This document shows positions 36,752 through 45,829 of a DNA stretch of 64,000 nt, piece after piece; position 1 is the first letter of the stretch; every line of letters begins with the position of its first letter. The notes under the pieces are model-generated. The model did no database searches, had not been told where the DNA came from, and was given only the letters and a program-made list of their open reading frames with translations. Origin of the DNA: an uncultured Clostridia bacterium (GTDB lineage Bacteria; Bacillota; Clostridia; TANB77; CAG-508); the NCBI GenBank assembly GCA_934177725.1, contig CAKPPO010000001.1:85898-149897 (forward strand), in the 5' to 3' direction. The position numbers and the translations under genes are program-made.

Positions 36752-37684
36752 ATGAATAAAAAAATTTTTTTGATAATTTTTAGTATAGCAATAGTAATAA
36801 TTTTTGTGGCTTATATAGTTACTTCTACAAATAATTATATAAAAAGCAATAGTAAGAAGATAAATGAAAAAACAGAAGAAGAAATAAAACAATTAGAAGA
36901 AAAACTAGTAGGAATGATAAATAGTTTAAATAATATATCTTTTACAAATACAGTATTAAAGCAAACTAGTGAAAAAAGTTCGAGCACAAATTCTAACAAC
37001 AATTCATTTAATAATTCTTCAGATAACTCATCAAAAGATTCAAATAATGAACAAAATAGTCAGTCTTCAGGAAATTCTGATAATGATTCAAATAGTATTA
37101 GTTCGAAAACAGAAGAACAGGTAAAATATGAAATACAAAAGAATGATATATTGTTAATAGATTTGTCTAATATAGACTGGGAATATATAAAAGCAAATAC
37201 AGAAAGTATATATAATTTGTGGGCTAACTTAATAGTAGACTTACATGAATTAAATGTAAATAATCAGGATATTTTAAATTTTAGTAATACATTGGATCAG
37301 GTAACATTAAGTGTAAAACAAGAAAACAAGTATTCTTCAGTTACAAATTTAGTTAGCCTTTATTCGTATTTACCAACATATGTAAATCAATTTTCAAATA
37401 ATGAAAACGAGAAAAATCTTTTTTTAACAAAAAATTGTGTATTAAATACGTATGCATTAATTGAACAACAGAATTGGGATGAAATGAAGAAACAAACAGC
37501 AAGTGCCATAGAATATTTTTCAAATATTATGAACAATATAGAAAATAATGAAAGACAAAACAAAAATAAAATTACAAAAATCTATGTTCTTTTAAATGAA
37601 TTATATTCTAGCATAGACTTAAAAGATAAAGAACTGTATTATATAAAATATAGAAATGTTATGGAAGAACTGATAAATTTCTAA
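36752..37684 (+). CDS. Membrane-anchored extracytoplasmic protein of unknown function
   Basis: A 310-residue protein with one N-terminal signal anchor (about residues 4-25: IFLIIFSIAIVIIFVAYIV), then a charged coil and a serine/asparagine-rich low-complexity linker (about 70-115). A helical C-terminal domain (about 125-310) follows with DLSNIDWEYIKANTESIYNL and ALIEQQNWDEMKKQTASAIE. There is no lipobox cysteine. ATG 36752 is preceded by GAGGTG. The linker suggests a domain held outside the membrane. I do not recognise the C-terminal domain. Confidence 0.7.
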   Translation: MNKKIFLIIFSIAIVIIFVAYIVTSTNNYIKSNSKKINEKTEEEIKQLEEKLVGMINSLNNISFTNTVLKQTSEKSSSTNSNNNSFNNSSDNSSKDSNNEQNSQSSGNSDNDSNSISSKTEEQVKYEIQKNDILLIDLSNIDWEYIKANTESIYNLWANLIVDLHELNVNNQDILNFSNTLDQVTLSVKQENKYSSVTNLVSLYSYLPTYVNQFSNNENEKNLFLTKNCVLNTYALIEQQNWDEMKKQTASAIEYFSNIMNNIENNERQNKNKITKIYVLLNELYSSIDLKDKELYYIKYRNVMEELINF

Positions 37685-37685
37685 T

Positions 37686-37714
37686 TTGACTTTTATTAAA
37701 AAATATATTAAAAT
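37686..37714 (+). promoter_or_regulatory. Putative promoter of rnpB
   Basis: TTGACT at 37686-37691, 17 nt, TAAAAT at 37709-37714, about 11 nt before the proposed RNA 5' end. The spacing to the transcript start is ideal. Confidence 0.7.
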
Positions 37715-37724
37715 AAGAATTGTG

Positions 37725-38065
37725 AGTAAATTGAATAGTTGCGTATAGCAAGGTCGAAAGACAGCGTACGAGGAAAGTCCGGGCTCCATAGAGCAAAGAT
37801 GCAAGATAACGTCTTGTGAGGGTAACCTTAAGGAAAGTGCAACAGAAAATAACCGCTTCGACGAAGTAAGGGTGAAAAGGCGAGGTAAGAGCTCACCGCT
37901 TCTATGGTGACATAGAAGGCCAATGTAAACCCCATCTGGAGCAACACCGGGACAAGAAGGCTAAGACTGCTCGTCATCTTCTTAATCTGGTGGCTTTGAG
38001 CTACATAGTGATATGTAGAGTAGATAAATGACTATTCACGACAGAACCCGGCTTATAGATTTACT
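37725..38065 (+). ncRNA. rnpB: RNase P RNA
   Basis: This catalytic RNA matures tRNA 5' ends. The 5' conserved block GAGGAAAGTCCGGGCTCC begins near 37771. The central AGGGTGAAAAGGCGAGGTAAGAGCTCACCGC lies near 37870, and the 3' block GACAGAACCCGGCTTAT near 38040. The terminal helix P1 can form between AGTAAAT (37725-37731) and ATTTACT (38059-38065), which sets the ends. The length of about 340 nt is normal for bacteria. Confidence 0.96.
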
Positions 38066-38076
38066 TATAATATATG

Positions 38077-38110
38077 AAAAACACTTGGTTTTAAGTCAAG
38101 TGTTTTTTCT
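38077..38110. terminator. Terminator after rnpB
   Basis: AACACTTG (38079 on) pairs with CAAGTGTT, followed by a T run. It lies between rnpB and the end of the convergent rluD-like gene. Confidence 0.85.
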
Positions 38111-38994
38111 ATAAAGACATTAAATCATCTGGAATATTCGCAATATAAGTTACCTCTTTATTTGTAATTGGATGAACAAAACTTATTTTGTATGAGTGCA
38201 AAGCTTGTCTTTTCATAAAATCAGTATTCCCACCATATAAATCATCACCTAAAAGAGGATGACCTATATGTGCCATATGAACTCTAATTTGATGAGTTCT
38301 ACCAGTTTCTAAAGTACATTTAACAATAGAAATAGGTAAGCTTTCTAAATTCTTTTCTTCTAAAACCTCATAATGAGTAATAGACTCTTGTCCATTATTT
38401 GCAACACATCTTTCAATAATACTATTTTCTTTCCTAGCAATAGGGGCATTTATAGTTCCGCTTCTTACAAGAAAAATGACCTTCAACAATGGCAATATAT
38501 TCTTTTTTAAAAGAAGCATCTTTCATTTGTTTAATTAAGCATTCTTGTATATATTCATTTTTAGCAAAAATAACTAAGCCAGAAGTATCTTTATCAATTC
38601 TATTAACAGGTCTAATTTTCTTTTGCAATCCAATTTCATCAAAATAATAGCAAACACCATTAGATAAACTATCCTCATAATGAAGAATAGAAGGGTGAAC
38701 AGGAATTCCATAAGGTTTATTTATAACTATGTAAGCTTCATCTTCATACACAATATCTAAAGGCATTTTAGTTTTAACAATATTTGAATTATCTTCTTTG
38801 TATGAAAAAGAAACTGAAACTTTATCATTTTCAGTTAATTTATGTGAGACATTTGTAACACTATTATTTAAAAAAATACAATCTTCTCTTTTTAATGTTA
38901 CAAGAAGTCTATGAGAAATATTAAATTTAGTAAGTAAAATATCTTTTACACATTTATTTGTATCATTTGAAGTTACAATATATTCTAAATTCAT
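38109..38994 (-). pseudogene. RluA/RluD-family pseudouridine synthase, frameshifted
   Basis: The N-terminal part (from ATG 38994 behind GAGAGGTAAATT) has an S4-like start and the catalytic motif RPVNRIDKDTSGLVIFAKN with its aspartate, then KKEYIAIVEGHFS. The frame then shifts. The C-terminal half continues one frame over (SGTINAPIAR, ETGRTHQIRVHMAHIGHPLLGDDLYGG). Removing one base near 38461-38466 would join them into about 294 residues, the normal family length. Because everything else is conserved, this is either a very recent mutation or a sequence error. The enzyme would isomerise uridines in rRNA or tRNA. Confidence 0.8.
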
Positions 38995-39035
38995 AATTTA
39001 CCTCTCATTTTTTAAAATACACCTTCGATGTAACT

Positions 39036-39497
39036 TTAATAAATCACTTTTCCGTCTTTTTCATATTTTTCAAAAGTAGATATGCATTCATCTCTATCAA
39101 TCTGTTTTAAAGTTATTAAATCGTCTTTGTTTCCTTTAAGGTATTCGTATATCAAATCATCACGAAAACCGATTTTTGCGGCATCCTCACGCGTACATGC
39201 ATAGTATATTTCTTTTATATTAGCCCATATAATTGCAGATAAACACATAGGGCATGGTTCACATGATGTATATAATATATAATTTGACAAATCATAAGTA
39301 TGTAGTTTTTCACAAGCGTTACGAATAGCCATTACTTCAGCATGAGCTGTTGGATCATTGTTTTTTAATACTTGATTATGACCAGTCGCAATAATATTTC
39401 CTTCCTTATCTGTAATTACAGCTCCAAATGGACCACCATCATTTTTACCGCTTCCATTTTCAGCTTCACTTTTAGCAATTTCCATATATTTATTCAT
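39036..39497 (-). CDS. guaD: Guanine deaminase-like nucleoside deaminase
   Basis: A 153-residue zinc-dependent member of the cytidine deaminase fold. Visible are PFGAVITDKEGNIIATGHNQVL, the HAE motif in DPTAHAEVMAIRNAC and the zinc cysteines in YTSCEPCPMCLSAIIWA, followed by REDAAKIGFRDD, a pattern of Bacillus GuaD. It would deaminate guanine to xanthine. tRNA adenosine deaminase (TadA) is an alternative, but the tail GFRDDLIYEYL favours GuaD. AAGGAGGTTAAC precedes the ATG. Confidence 0.8.
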   Translation of the reverse strand: MNKYMEIAKSEAENGSGKNDGGPFGAVITDKEGNIIATGHNQVLKNNDPTAHAEVMAIRNACEKLHTYDLSNYILYTSCEPCPMCLSAIIWANIKEIYYACTREDAAKIGFRDDLIYEYLKGNKDDLITLKQIDRDECISTFEKYEKDGKVIY

Positions 39498-39622
39498 TAT
39501 AGTTAACCTCCTTAATTAAAGTACATTAATTCTAACATAAAAAAAATAAAATTTCTACTATTGTATACTTTAAAATTGTATATTATAATTCTAATAAAAG
39601 AAAGGAAAATGTTTTAAGAAAA

Positions 39623-40261
39623 ATGAATATAATAAAACCAATTATTATTAATGTTGAACGAATACAAAAAGAAGATTTAGAGCTTTTATTAGAGGATAAA
39701 GATGAAATATATATACGAGAAAAAGAAATTATAAATTATCAAGATAAAATAGATTGTTATAAAGCAGAAATATCTAAGTGCAAAATTTTAAATTGCAGAT
39801 GTATAAATAGTAATTTTGAAAAGGCTTCTTTTTCAGATGTGATCTTTGAAAATTGTGATTTTTCTAATACTAATTTTATAGAAAGTTCATTTGTAAGAAC
39901 TGCATTTATAAATTGTAAATTAGTAGGATGTAATTTTACAAATGCAATGTTTTATAATACTTATATAAAAGAAGCAAATGCAGGATATACCAATTTTAAT
40001 ACATCAAGTTTTAAAGAAGTAAATTTTGATACTGCAAATTTGGAATGTGCAAACTTAGAAGATGTAAAACTGTATAATGTAAAGTTTGAAAATTGTAATC
40101 TCTTTTCATCTAATTTTTTCAATACAAAATTACAAGGAATCGATTTTACAAGTTCAAATATAGAAGGAATAATAGTAGATATGCAAAATATAAAAGGAGC
40201 AATTGTAAACCAAATGCAAGCTATAGATTTATCAAAATTGCTTGGAATTATAATTAAATAA
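39623..40261 (+). CDS. Pentapeptide-repeat protein
   Basis: A 212-residue protein whose middle and end (about residues 50-190) follow the A(D/N)LXX-type five-residue periodicity, with F, L or I at the centre of each unit: NSNFEKASFSDVIFENCDFS, GYTNFNTSSFKEVNFDTANL. Such proteins fold as a right-handed quadrilateral beta-helix. Some mimic DNA and protect gyrase, but many have no known role. The first 40 residues are charged and not repetitive. The ATG at 39623 has only a distant AAAGG. A lipase gene follows 15 nt later. Confidence 0.85.
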   Translation: MNIIKPIIINVERIQKEDLELLLEDKDEIYIREKEIINYQDKIDCYKAEISKCKILNCRCINSNFEKASFSDVIFENCDFSNTNFIESSFVRTAFINCKLVGCNFTNAMFYNTYIKEANAGYTNFNTSSFKEVNFDTANLECANLEDVKLYNVKFENCNLFSSNFFNTKLQGIDFTSSNIEGIIVDMQNIKGAIVNQMQAIDLSKLLGIIIK

Positions 40262-40275
40262 TATGGAGGTTAAAT

Positions 40276-41193
40276 ATGATAGAAGAATTTAAATTTAAAT
40301 CTAGTACAGGAAAAGAAATTTATGCCAAGAAGTGGTATGATGAGAATCTTAAAAAATATAAAGGTGTCGTTCAATTAGTACATGGAATGGAAGAATTTAT
40401 AGGAAGATATGATGAATTTGCATTATTTTTAGCGTCAAAAGGATATATGGTAGTTGGGCATGATCATATAGGACATGGAAATAGCGTTAAAGATGATAGT
40501 GAACTTGGAAATTTTGGATGCAAAGACGCATGGTTTAGATTAGCTGAAGATATCCATATTTTACAAAATAAGGTAGCTAAAGAATATCCTAATATTCCAT
40601 ATATAGTAATGGGACATAGTATGGGTTCTTTACTAACTAGAACATATTTAACAATATATAATGACAATTTATCAGGTGCTATTATAACTGGTACTAGTGG
40701 TCAAAAATATGGCTTACATTTAGGAATTTTACTTGCTTCTATTATAAAGATGTTTAAAGGCGGTGATTATAAGAGCAAGCTTTTAGAAAGATTAGTCACA
40801 GGGTCTTTTAATAACAATTTTAAACCTACAAGAACTGAAGCAGATTGGACTACAAGTGATGAAACTAAAGTAGATGAGTACATGAAGGTCGCAAAGCCAA
40901 ATAGAAAGTTTACAGTAGATAGTTATATAGCTTTATTTAAAGGAAGCATATATCTAAACAGAAAAGATAAAATTAAAAATACTCCTAATGTTCCAATATT
41001 AATATTTTCTGGTGATAAAGATCCTGTTGGTGCAAACGGCAAAGGAGTAAAAAGAGTTTATAATATGCTTAAAGAAGCGGGAGTAGAGAGTATTACTTTT
41101 AAACTATTTGAAAACGGAAGACACGAAATGCTTAATGAAGTTAATAGAGAAGAAGTATTTGGCTTTGTGTTAGAGTGGATAGAAAATATATAG
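40276..41193 (+). CDS. Alpha/beta hydrolase, monoacylglycerol-lipase-like
   Basis: A 305-residue serine hydrolase. The oxyanion region is QLVHGMEEFIGRYDEFALFL, followed by GHDHIGHGNS. The nucleophile is in VMGHSMGSLL, the acid is in IFSGDKDPVG, and the histidine is in FENGRHEML near the C-terminus. The order and spacing match monoacylglycerol lipase/lysophospholipase enzymes. No signal peptide is seen, so it is probably cytoplasmic. TATGGAGG precedes the ATG. Its 3' end overlaps the proposed GTG of the next gene by 19 nt. Confidence 0.88.
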   Translation: MIEEFKFKSSTGKEIYAKKWYDENLKKYKGVVQLVHGMEEFIGRYDEFALFLASKGYMVVGHDHIGHGNSVKDDSELGNFGCKDAWFRLAEDIHILQNKVAKEYPNIPYIVMGHSMGSLLTRTYLTIYNDNLSGAIITGTSGQKYGLHLGILLASIIKMFKGGDYKSKLLERLVTGSFNNNFKPTRTEADWTTSDETKVDEYMKVAKPNRKFTVDSYIALFKGSIYLNRKDKIKNTPNVPILIFSGDKDPVGANGKGVKRVYNMLKEAGVESITFKLFENGRHEMLNEVNREEVFGFVLEWIENI

Positions 41194-42905
41194 TAATTAT
41201 CCTACAAAAATATATACATGTATTTATAAACTTTGGACTTATATTAATATCTAATAAATATTATAAAAAAGAAGAAAAGATAATAAGAATATTAAACTTG
41301 TTACTTGTATTGTTTACTATTATAATAGCAGTATCAGCAATATATAGAATGTATATGTATGAAACAGAATTTGGATTAACATATTTAAGGACTTTTGTTT
41401 ATATAGTATTAATTACAGAAATAATTGCATTGGTTCCAATAATAGCATATATATTTAATAAAAAAATTGATTTTATAAAATGGTGTTTAATAGTAGGAAT
41501 TTCTATTTATTGTATAGCTAATTATATAAATATAGAAAAGGTTATTGTAAGTAAAAATATTAGTAGAAATAATATACGTCCAATAGATTACAAATATATA
41601 TCTAACATTGTTAGTGAAGATAGCTACGAAATTTTAGAAGAGAGGTTAAGAAAAGAAGAAATAACTGGAGAAGAAAAAGTAGACATTTTAAATATTTTAT
41701 TAAATATAGCAAGTAATACTAAAGACTTAAGCTGGCAAGAATTTAATATTTCGAAATATGAATTACAAAAAAGAAAAGTTAACATACAAGAATTGAATAA
41801 AGAAATAGAAGAAAATAAAAAATATTACAATTCTACAAGTGAAGACAATATAGATACTTGGAAATCTAATTATGAAACAATATATGAATCTGAACAATTA
41901 AAAAAATATGAAAAAGATTTTAACACATCAGAAATAAATGGATTTATAATATCAACTAATACATATACAAAGCCAAGTGAAATAGATTTAGAACAAGTAT
42001 TTTACAATGGTGCAGGGTTTAACAATGAAGTGTCCAAAGAGGAACTAGAAGAATATAAAAAAATTAGAGATTATTATGAAACTGATATAGTTAAAATTAC
42101 AACAAAACAGGCAGAAAAAGTGTATTATGATAATACAGGAGAAAAATTAGAAAATTTAAAAGAAAGACTAAAAAATTGGACATATATAGAAAAATATGAT
42201 GCTTATTATAAAGAAAATTCAGATATAAACTTTGAAGAAGTACATTGTAAAAAAGGAATAATGGATAAACAAAATAAGATATTAAAAATACAATTAAACA
42301 ATAATAGAATAATTTCTATAAAAATGGATTATGACCAGGGAACACATTATATTATTTCAAATACAAATAATGAGAATTTAGTATCAGAAAATAAAGGCAT
42401 AGAAGCGGCTTCGAACATCTTATATGAAAAGAAAATAGATAAAAATACTATTATTAGAGTGAAAAATTTAGGAGAAATACTAGCACAAAGATCAGTAATA
42501 GATATAGAAAAATCAACAGATGGAGGAAAAACATATATAAGTCAAACAAAAGAAGGTATTACAATACATAATGGAGCGGAATTTATGTTTATAAATGAAA
42601 AGATAGGATTTATTAATGACCCTGGGCTTGCAGGAACAGGAGGAGAAAACAAAGGATTTTTAGTTACTACAGATGGAGGAAAAACATTTAAAGATGCTGA
42701 TATTATACATCCAGATAATATAGAAGAAAAAAATTTACTTGTAAAAGGAGTTCCGTATATTGAGGATGAAAAGTTAAAAGTAGTAATATATACTTTAAAT
42801 CATAGTAAAATCCCTGAAAGAACGTATTATGAATTTACTTCAAATGATAATTGGATTACTTGGGAGTTTTATAAAAAGAAAGAAAATATAGAAAGAAAAC
42901 TTTAG
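41175..42905 (+). CDS. Chimeric membrane protein: DUF4173-like remnant plus shared outer domain plus Asp-box repeats
   Basis: A 576-residue protein. Residues 33-160 (AIYRMYMYETEFGLTYLRTF, then a last helix and NISRNNIRPIDYKYISNI) match the C-terminal part of DUF4173 membrane proteins, whose usual many-helix N-terminus is absent. Residues 254-397 share a domain with the protein at 49061 (NGF, EIDL, YNGAG, KYDAYYKEN, VHC). Residues 445-550 contain sialidase-type Asp-box motifs (STDGGKTY, TTDGGKTF). The GTG at 41175 lies inside the lipase gene with no clear binding site, so the real start is uncertain and the gene may be 5'-truncated by deletion. Confidence 0.55.
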   Translation: MDRKYIVIILQKYIHVFINFGLILISNKYYKKEEKIIRILNLLLVLFTIIIAVSAIYRMYMYETEFGLTYLRTFVYIVLITEIIALVPIIAYIFNKKIDFIKWCLIVGISIYCIANYINIEKVIVSKNISRNNIRPIDYKYISNIVSEDSYEILEERLRKEEITGEEKVDILNILLNIASNTKDLSWQEFNISKYELQKRKVNIQELNKEIEENKKYYNSTSEDNIDTWKSNYETIYESEQLKKYEKDFNTSEINGFIISTNTYTKPSEIDLEQVFYNGAGFNNEVSKEELEEYKKIRDYYETDIVKITTKQAEKVYYDNTGEKLENLKERLKNWTYIEKYDAYYKENSDINFEEVHCKKGIMDKQNKILKIQLNNNRIISIKMDYDQGTHYIISNTNNENLVSENKGIEAASNILYEKKIDKNTIIRVKNLGEILAQRSVIDIEKSTDGGKTYISQTKEGITIHNGAEFMFINEKIGFINDPGLAGTGGENKGFLVTTDGGKTFKDADIIHPDNIEEKNLLVKGVPYIEDEKLKVVIYTLNHSKIPERTYYEFTSNDNWITWEFYKKKENIERKL

Positions 42906-42941
42906 GAATATCCTTGCCAAAGTAGGAACTTAAAAAAGAAA

Positions 42942-42976
42942 TGTATGGTAATCTTTAAGGTTACCATATTTTTTTC
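42942..42976 (+). terminator. Terminator after the chimeric membrane gene
   Basis: TATGGTAA (42944-42951) pairs with TTACCATA (42961-42968), then a T run. Confidence 0.82.
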
Positions 42977-43054
42977 TATTTAATTAGCGTAATTGCAACA
43001 AAGCACATTTCCTAGAACAAATCATATTATAATACAAGGGGGAGAGTGATACAA

Positions 43055-43501
43055 GTGGCTTATTCAGATAGAGAGTTATTAGCAAGAATAGTGCAGTGCG
43101 AAGCGGGAGGAGAAGGAGACAATGGAATGAGAGCAGTTGCATCTGTTGTAATGAATAGAGTAAATGTACCATATGGCGAATATGCGAGAATATCACAAGG
43201 TGGAAGTATTAGAAATATAATCTTTCAGCAAGGTCAGTTTGATTGTGTAAGAGAACAATTATATAATATTTACAATCCTCAAAATATATATAATATGAAT
43301 CCAACAGACATACACTACAATATTGCAGATTGGGCAATTGCCGGAAATAGACTAAATGATATAGGAGAATGTTTGTGGTACTTAAACCCATTTAAGCCAA
43401 TTTGCGATTCTACATTTCCTCGTAATGGCTCAGGCACATTTCATACAAGACTTGGTGATCACTGCTTTTATAGACCAACGTCTAGTTACGCAAATACTTA
43501 A
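43055..43501 (+). CDS. cwlJ: Spore cortex-lytic cell wall hydrolase, CwlJ/SleB family
   Basis: About 148 residues forming just the catalytic Hydrolase_2 domain, as in CwlJ, without the SleB signal and binding domains. It starts AYSDRELLARIVQCEAGGEG, with the catalytic glutamate in CEAGGEG, then RAVASVVMNRV, QFDCV and GTFHTRLGDHCFYRP. Two in-frame GTG codons exist. The one at 43055 sits 10 nt after AGGGGGAG and is preferred over 43046. gerQ follows 20 nt later, the conserved Bacillus cwlJ-gerQ arrangement. The enzyme degrades cortex peptidoglycan during germination. Confidence 0.9.
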   Translation: MAYSDRELLARIVQCEAGGEGDNGMRAVASVVMNRVNVPYGEYARISQGGSIRNIIFQQGQFDCVREQLYNIYNPQNIYNMNPTDIHYNIADWAIAGNRLNDIGECLWYLNPFKPICDSTFPRNGSGTFHTRLGDHCFYRPTSSYANT

Positions 43502-43521
43502 ATGAAAGGAATGAATTTTTT

Positions 43522-43842
43522 ATGCAAGAAACTTCGAATAATGAAAATAGACAAATGGAGGGTGGAGTTCAAATAAACTCAAATAGCCCAGAAGTACTAA
43601 CAAATAACATATATACACCAGCGTTTTTAAGAGAACAGATAGGAAAATTAATGAGAGTAGAATTTTTAATTGGAACTAACAATTTGGTAGATAGAATAGG
43701 AATTTTAGAAGATGTAGGAGCAAGTTATATTCTTCTTCGTTCTTTTGAAAATGATAGTTTAGTATATTGTGATTTGTATTCTATTAAATTTATTACAATT
43801 TCAACAACAGGAACATATGCTATGAATAATAGATATTGGTAA
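43522..43842 (+). CDS. gerQ: Spore coat protein GerQ
   Basis: A 106-residue coat protein. The core YTPAFLREQIGKLMRVEFLI, GTNNLVDRIGILEDVG and LYSIKFITI matches GerQ closely. The N-terminal 35 residues are a polar, asparagine- and glutamine-containing tail. In Bacillus GerQ is crosslinked into the coat and is needed for CwlJ localisation; its adjacency to the cwlJ gene here supports the same partnership. GAAAGGAATG precedes the ATG. Confidence 0.92.
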   Translation: MQETSNNENRQMEGGVQINSNSPEVLTNNIYTPAFLREQIGKLMRVEFLIGTNNLVDRIGILEDVGASYILLRSFENDSLVYCDLYSIKFITISTTGTYAMNNRYW

Positions 43843-43865
43843 AAATAAAATTATATTATATTTAT

Positions 43866-43907
43866 ATTAACACCTTTAATCTTAAATATTATTGGTGTTA
43901 TTTTATT
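43866..43907 (+). terminator. Terminator after cwlJ-gerQ
   Basis: TAACACC (43868-43874) pairs with GGTGTTA (43894-43900), followed by a T-rich tail. Confidence 0.7.
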
Positions 43908-43950
43908 GTAAAAATTTATATCTAACAATATAGAAATTTATGAAAATGAC

Positions 43951-43979
43951 TTGTACTTTTTCCTTTTTCCTTATATAAT
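43951..43979 (+). promoter_or_regulatory. Putative promoter of pta
   Basis: TTGTAC at 43951-43956, 17 nt, TATAAT at 43974-43979; 36 nt before the pta ATG. Confidence 0.55.
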
Positions 43980-44015
43980 ATTAAAGTATTAAACTAAAAG
44001 GAGGAAACAAGTAAA

Positions 44016-45014
44016 ATGTCTTTTATAAACGATATAAAACAAAGAGCAAAACAAGATATAAAAACAATTATAATACCAGAAAGTAATGATTTACGTGTTA
44101 TAAAAGCAACTGAACAAGTCTTAAAAGAAGGATATAGTGATATTATATTAATAGGAAACAAAGAAGAAATAAAAAAATTATCACAAGAAAATAATATAGA
44201 CATATCAAAAGCAAAAATTGTAGATCCTTTAAAGTCAGACAAATTCAGTGAATACGCAGAAAAATTTTATGAATTAAGAAAAGCAAAAGGTATGACATTA
44301 GACAAAGCAAAAGAAATAATGAAAGACAATGTATATTTTGGAATGATGATGGTAAAACAAGGTGATGGAGATGGATTAGTATCAGGTGCTTGTCATTCTA
44401 CAGCAGACACTTTAAGACCAGCACTTCAAATATTAAAAACAGCACCAGGAACAAAACTTGTATCAGCATTTTTCTTAATGGTAGTTCCAAATTGTGAATA
44501 TGGTGAAAATGGAGCATTTGTTTTTGGAGATTGTGGTTTAAATGAATATCCAGATCCAGAAGCATTATCAGAAATAGCAATTTCATCATCTAAAAGTTTT
44601 AAACAATTAGTTGGAAAAGAGCCAAAGGTTGCAATGCTTTCATATTCAAGTTATGGAAGTGCACATTCACCACTTACAGATAAAGTAGTAGAAGCAACTA
44701 AATTATTAAAAGAAAAAATGCCAGAGTTAATTGCAGACGGTGAGCTTCAATTGGATGCAGCAATTATACCAGAAATTGCAGCTTCAAAAGCACCAGGAAG
44801 TCCGCTAAAAGGTGAAGCAAATACTTTAATATTCCCAGATTTAGATGCTGGAAATATAGGATATAAATTAGTTCAAAGGTTTGCAAAAGCAGAAGCATAT
44901 GGCCCACTTTGCCAAGGTATTGCAAGACCTGTAAATGATTTATCAAGAGGATGTAGTGCAGAAGATATAGCTGGAGTTGTTGCAATTACAGCTGTTCAAG
45001 CACAAAGTATGTAA
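44016..45014 (+). CDS. pta: Phosphate acetyltransferase
   Basis: A 332-residue short-type Pta that converts acetyl-CoA and phosphate to acetyl phosphate. It shows IIIPESNDLRVIKATEQVLK, GDGDGLVSGACHSTADTLRPAL, SYSSYGSAHSP, and GPLCQGIARPVNDLSRGCSAEDI at the C-terminus with the conserved arginine and aspartate. AAAGGAGG precedes the ATG. An HD-domain gene 23 nt downstream and ackA behind that form one transcription unit; acetate kinase then makes ATP and acetate. Confidence 0.97.
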   Translation: MSFINDIKQRAKQDIKTIIIPESNDLRVIKATEQVLKEGYSDIILIGNKEEIKKLSQENNIDISKAKIVDPLKSDKFSEYAEKFYELRKAKGMTLDKAKEIMKDNVYFGMMMVKQGDGDGLVSGACHSTADTLRPALQILKTAPGTKLVSAFFLMVVPNCEYGENGAFVFGDCGLNEYPDPEALSEIAISSSKSFKQLVGKEPKVAMLSYSSYGSAHSPLTDKVVEATKLLKEKMPELIADGELQLDAAIIPEIAASKAPGSPLKGEANTLIFPDLDAGNIGYKLVQRFAKAEAYGPLCQGIARPVNDLSRGCSAEDIAGVVAITAVQAQSM

Positions 45015-45037
45015 TATAAATATTGAAGGAAAATTGT

Positions 45038-45829
45038 ATGATTGATTTTATTAAAGCACAGGAAAGTTTCAAAGAATATTTAAAAGACTATGATTTAGAA
45101 AATGGAAGCATTAAACTAAAGGTAAAACATACATATGAAGTTGTTAAAAAAAGTGAATATATAGCAATAGGCCTGGGGCTAGATAAAGAAAATATCGAAC
45201 TGGCAAAGATAATAGCATTATTGCATGATATAGGAAGATTTGAACAAATAAAAGAGTTTAATGAATTTAGTGATAAAAATATAGAACATGCCGAATTTGG
45301 AGTAAAAGTGCTATTTGGAGAAAAATTCTTAATATCCAAATTTGTAGAAAACAGAAAATATGATAATATAATTAATAAATCAATATATAATCATAACAAA
45401 TTTAAAGTAGAAGAGGGATTAAGTGATATCGAATTGATGCATTGTAATATAATAAGAGATGCAGATAAAATTGATAATTTTAGAGTTAAGCAAGAAGATA
45501 AATTTGAAGATATGTTCCCTAAAATATATAATAAAGATACTATAAATTATGAGACAATTAGTCAAAAAGTATATGAAGATTTTATGCAGAAAAAATGTAT
45601 AAAATTGGAAGATAGAAAAACAATAATTGATTATTGGATTTGTGTAATTGCTTTTATATTTGATTTAAACTTTGATATATCTTTAAAATATGTATATGAA
45701 CATAATTACATAGATATTCTAATAGATAGAATTGAATACCAGAATAATGATACAAAGCAAAAAATGGAAGATATAAGAAAATGCGCAAAAACATATATAA
45801 GAAATAAAATTAAGGAGGAAATAAAATGA
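45038..45829 (+). CDS. HD-domain phosphohydrolase between pta and ackA
   Basis: A 263-residue soluble protein with a complete HD metal set: VKHTYEV (H), IIALLHDIGRFEQ (HD), a histidine in SIYNHNKF, and IIRDADKIDNF (D). HD proteins hydrolyse phosphate esters such as nucleotides or signalling molecules; the substrate is unknown. ATG 45038 follows GAAGGAAAA. A TTG at 45023 overlaps that site and is rejected. Its TGA overlaps the ackA ATG in ATGA, so the two are translationally coupled. The position inside the pta-ackA operon suggests a role tied to acetyl phosphate or energy state. Confidence 0.85.
   Translation: MIDFIKAQESFKEYLKDYDLENGSIKLKVKHTYEVVKKSEYIAIGLGLDKENIELAKIIALLHDIGRFEQIKEFNEFSDKNIEHAEFGVKVLFGEKFLISKFVENRKYDNIINKSIYNHNKFKVEEGLSDIELMHCNIIRDADKIDNFRVKQEDKFEDMFPKIYNKDTINYETISQKVYEDFMQKKCIKLEDRKTIIDYWICVIAFIFDLNFDISLKYVYEHNYIDILIDRIEYQNNDTKQKMEDIRKCAKTYIRNKIKEEIK

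Noticed and set aside
39623..40261. Quinolone-resistance (Qnr-like) gyrase protector
   Set aside because: The pentapeptide repeat alone does not show gyrase binding; no loop pattern specific to Qnr is evident.
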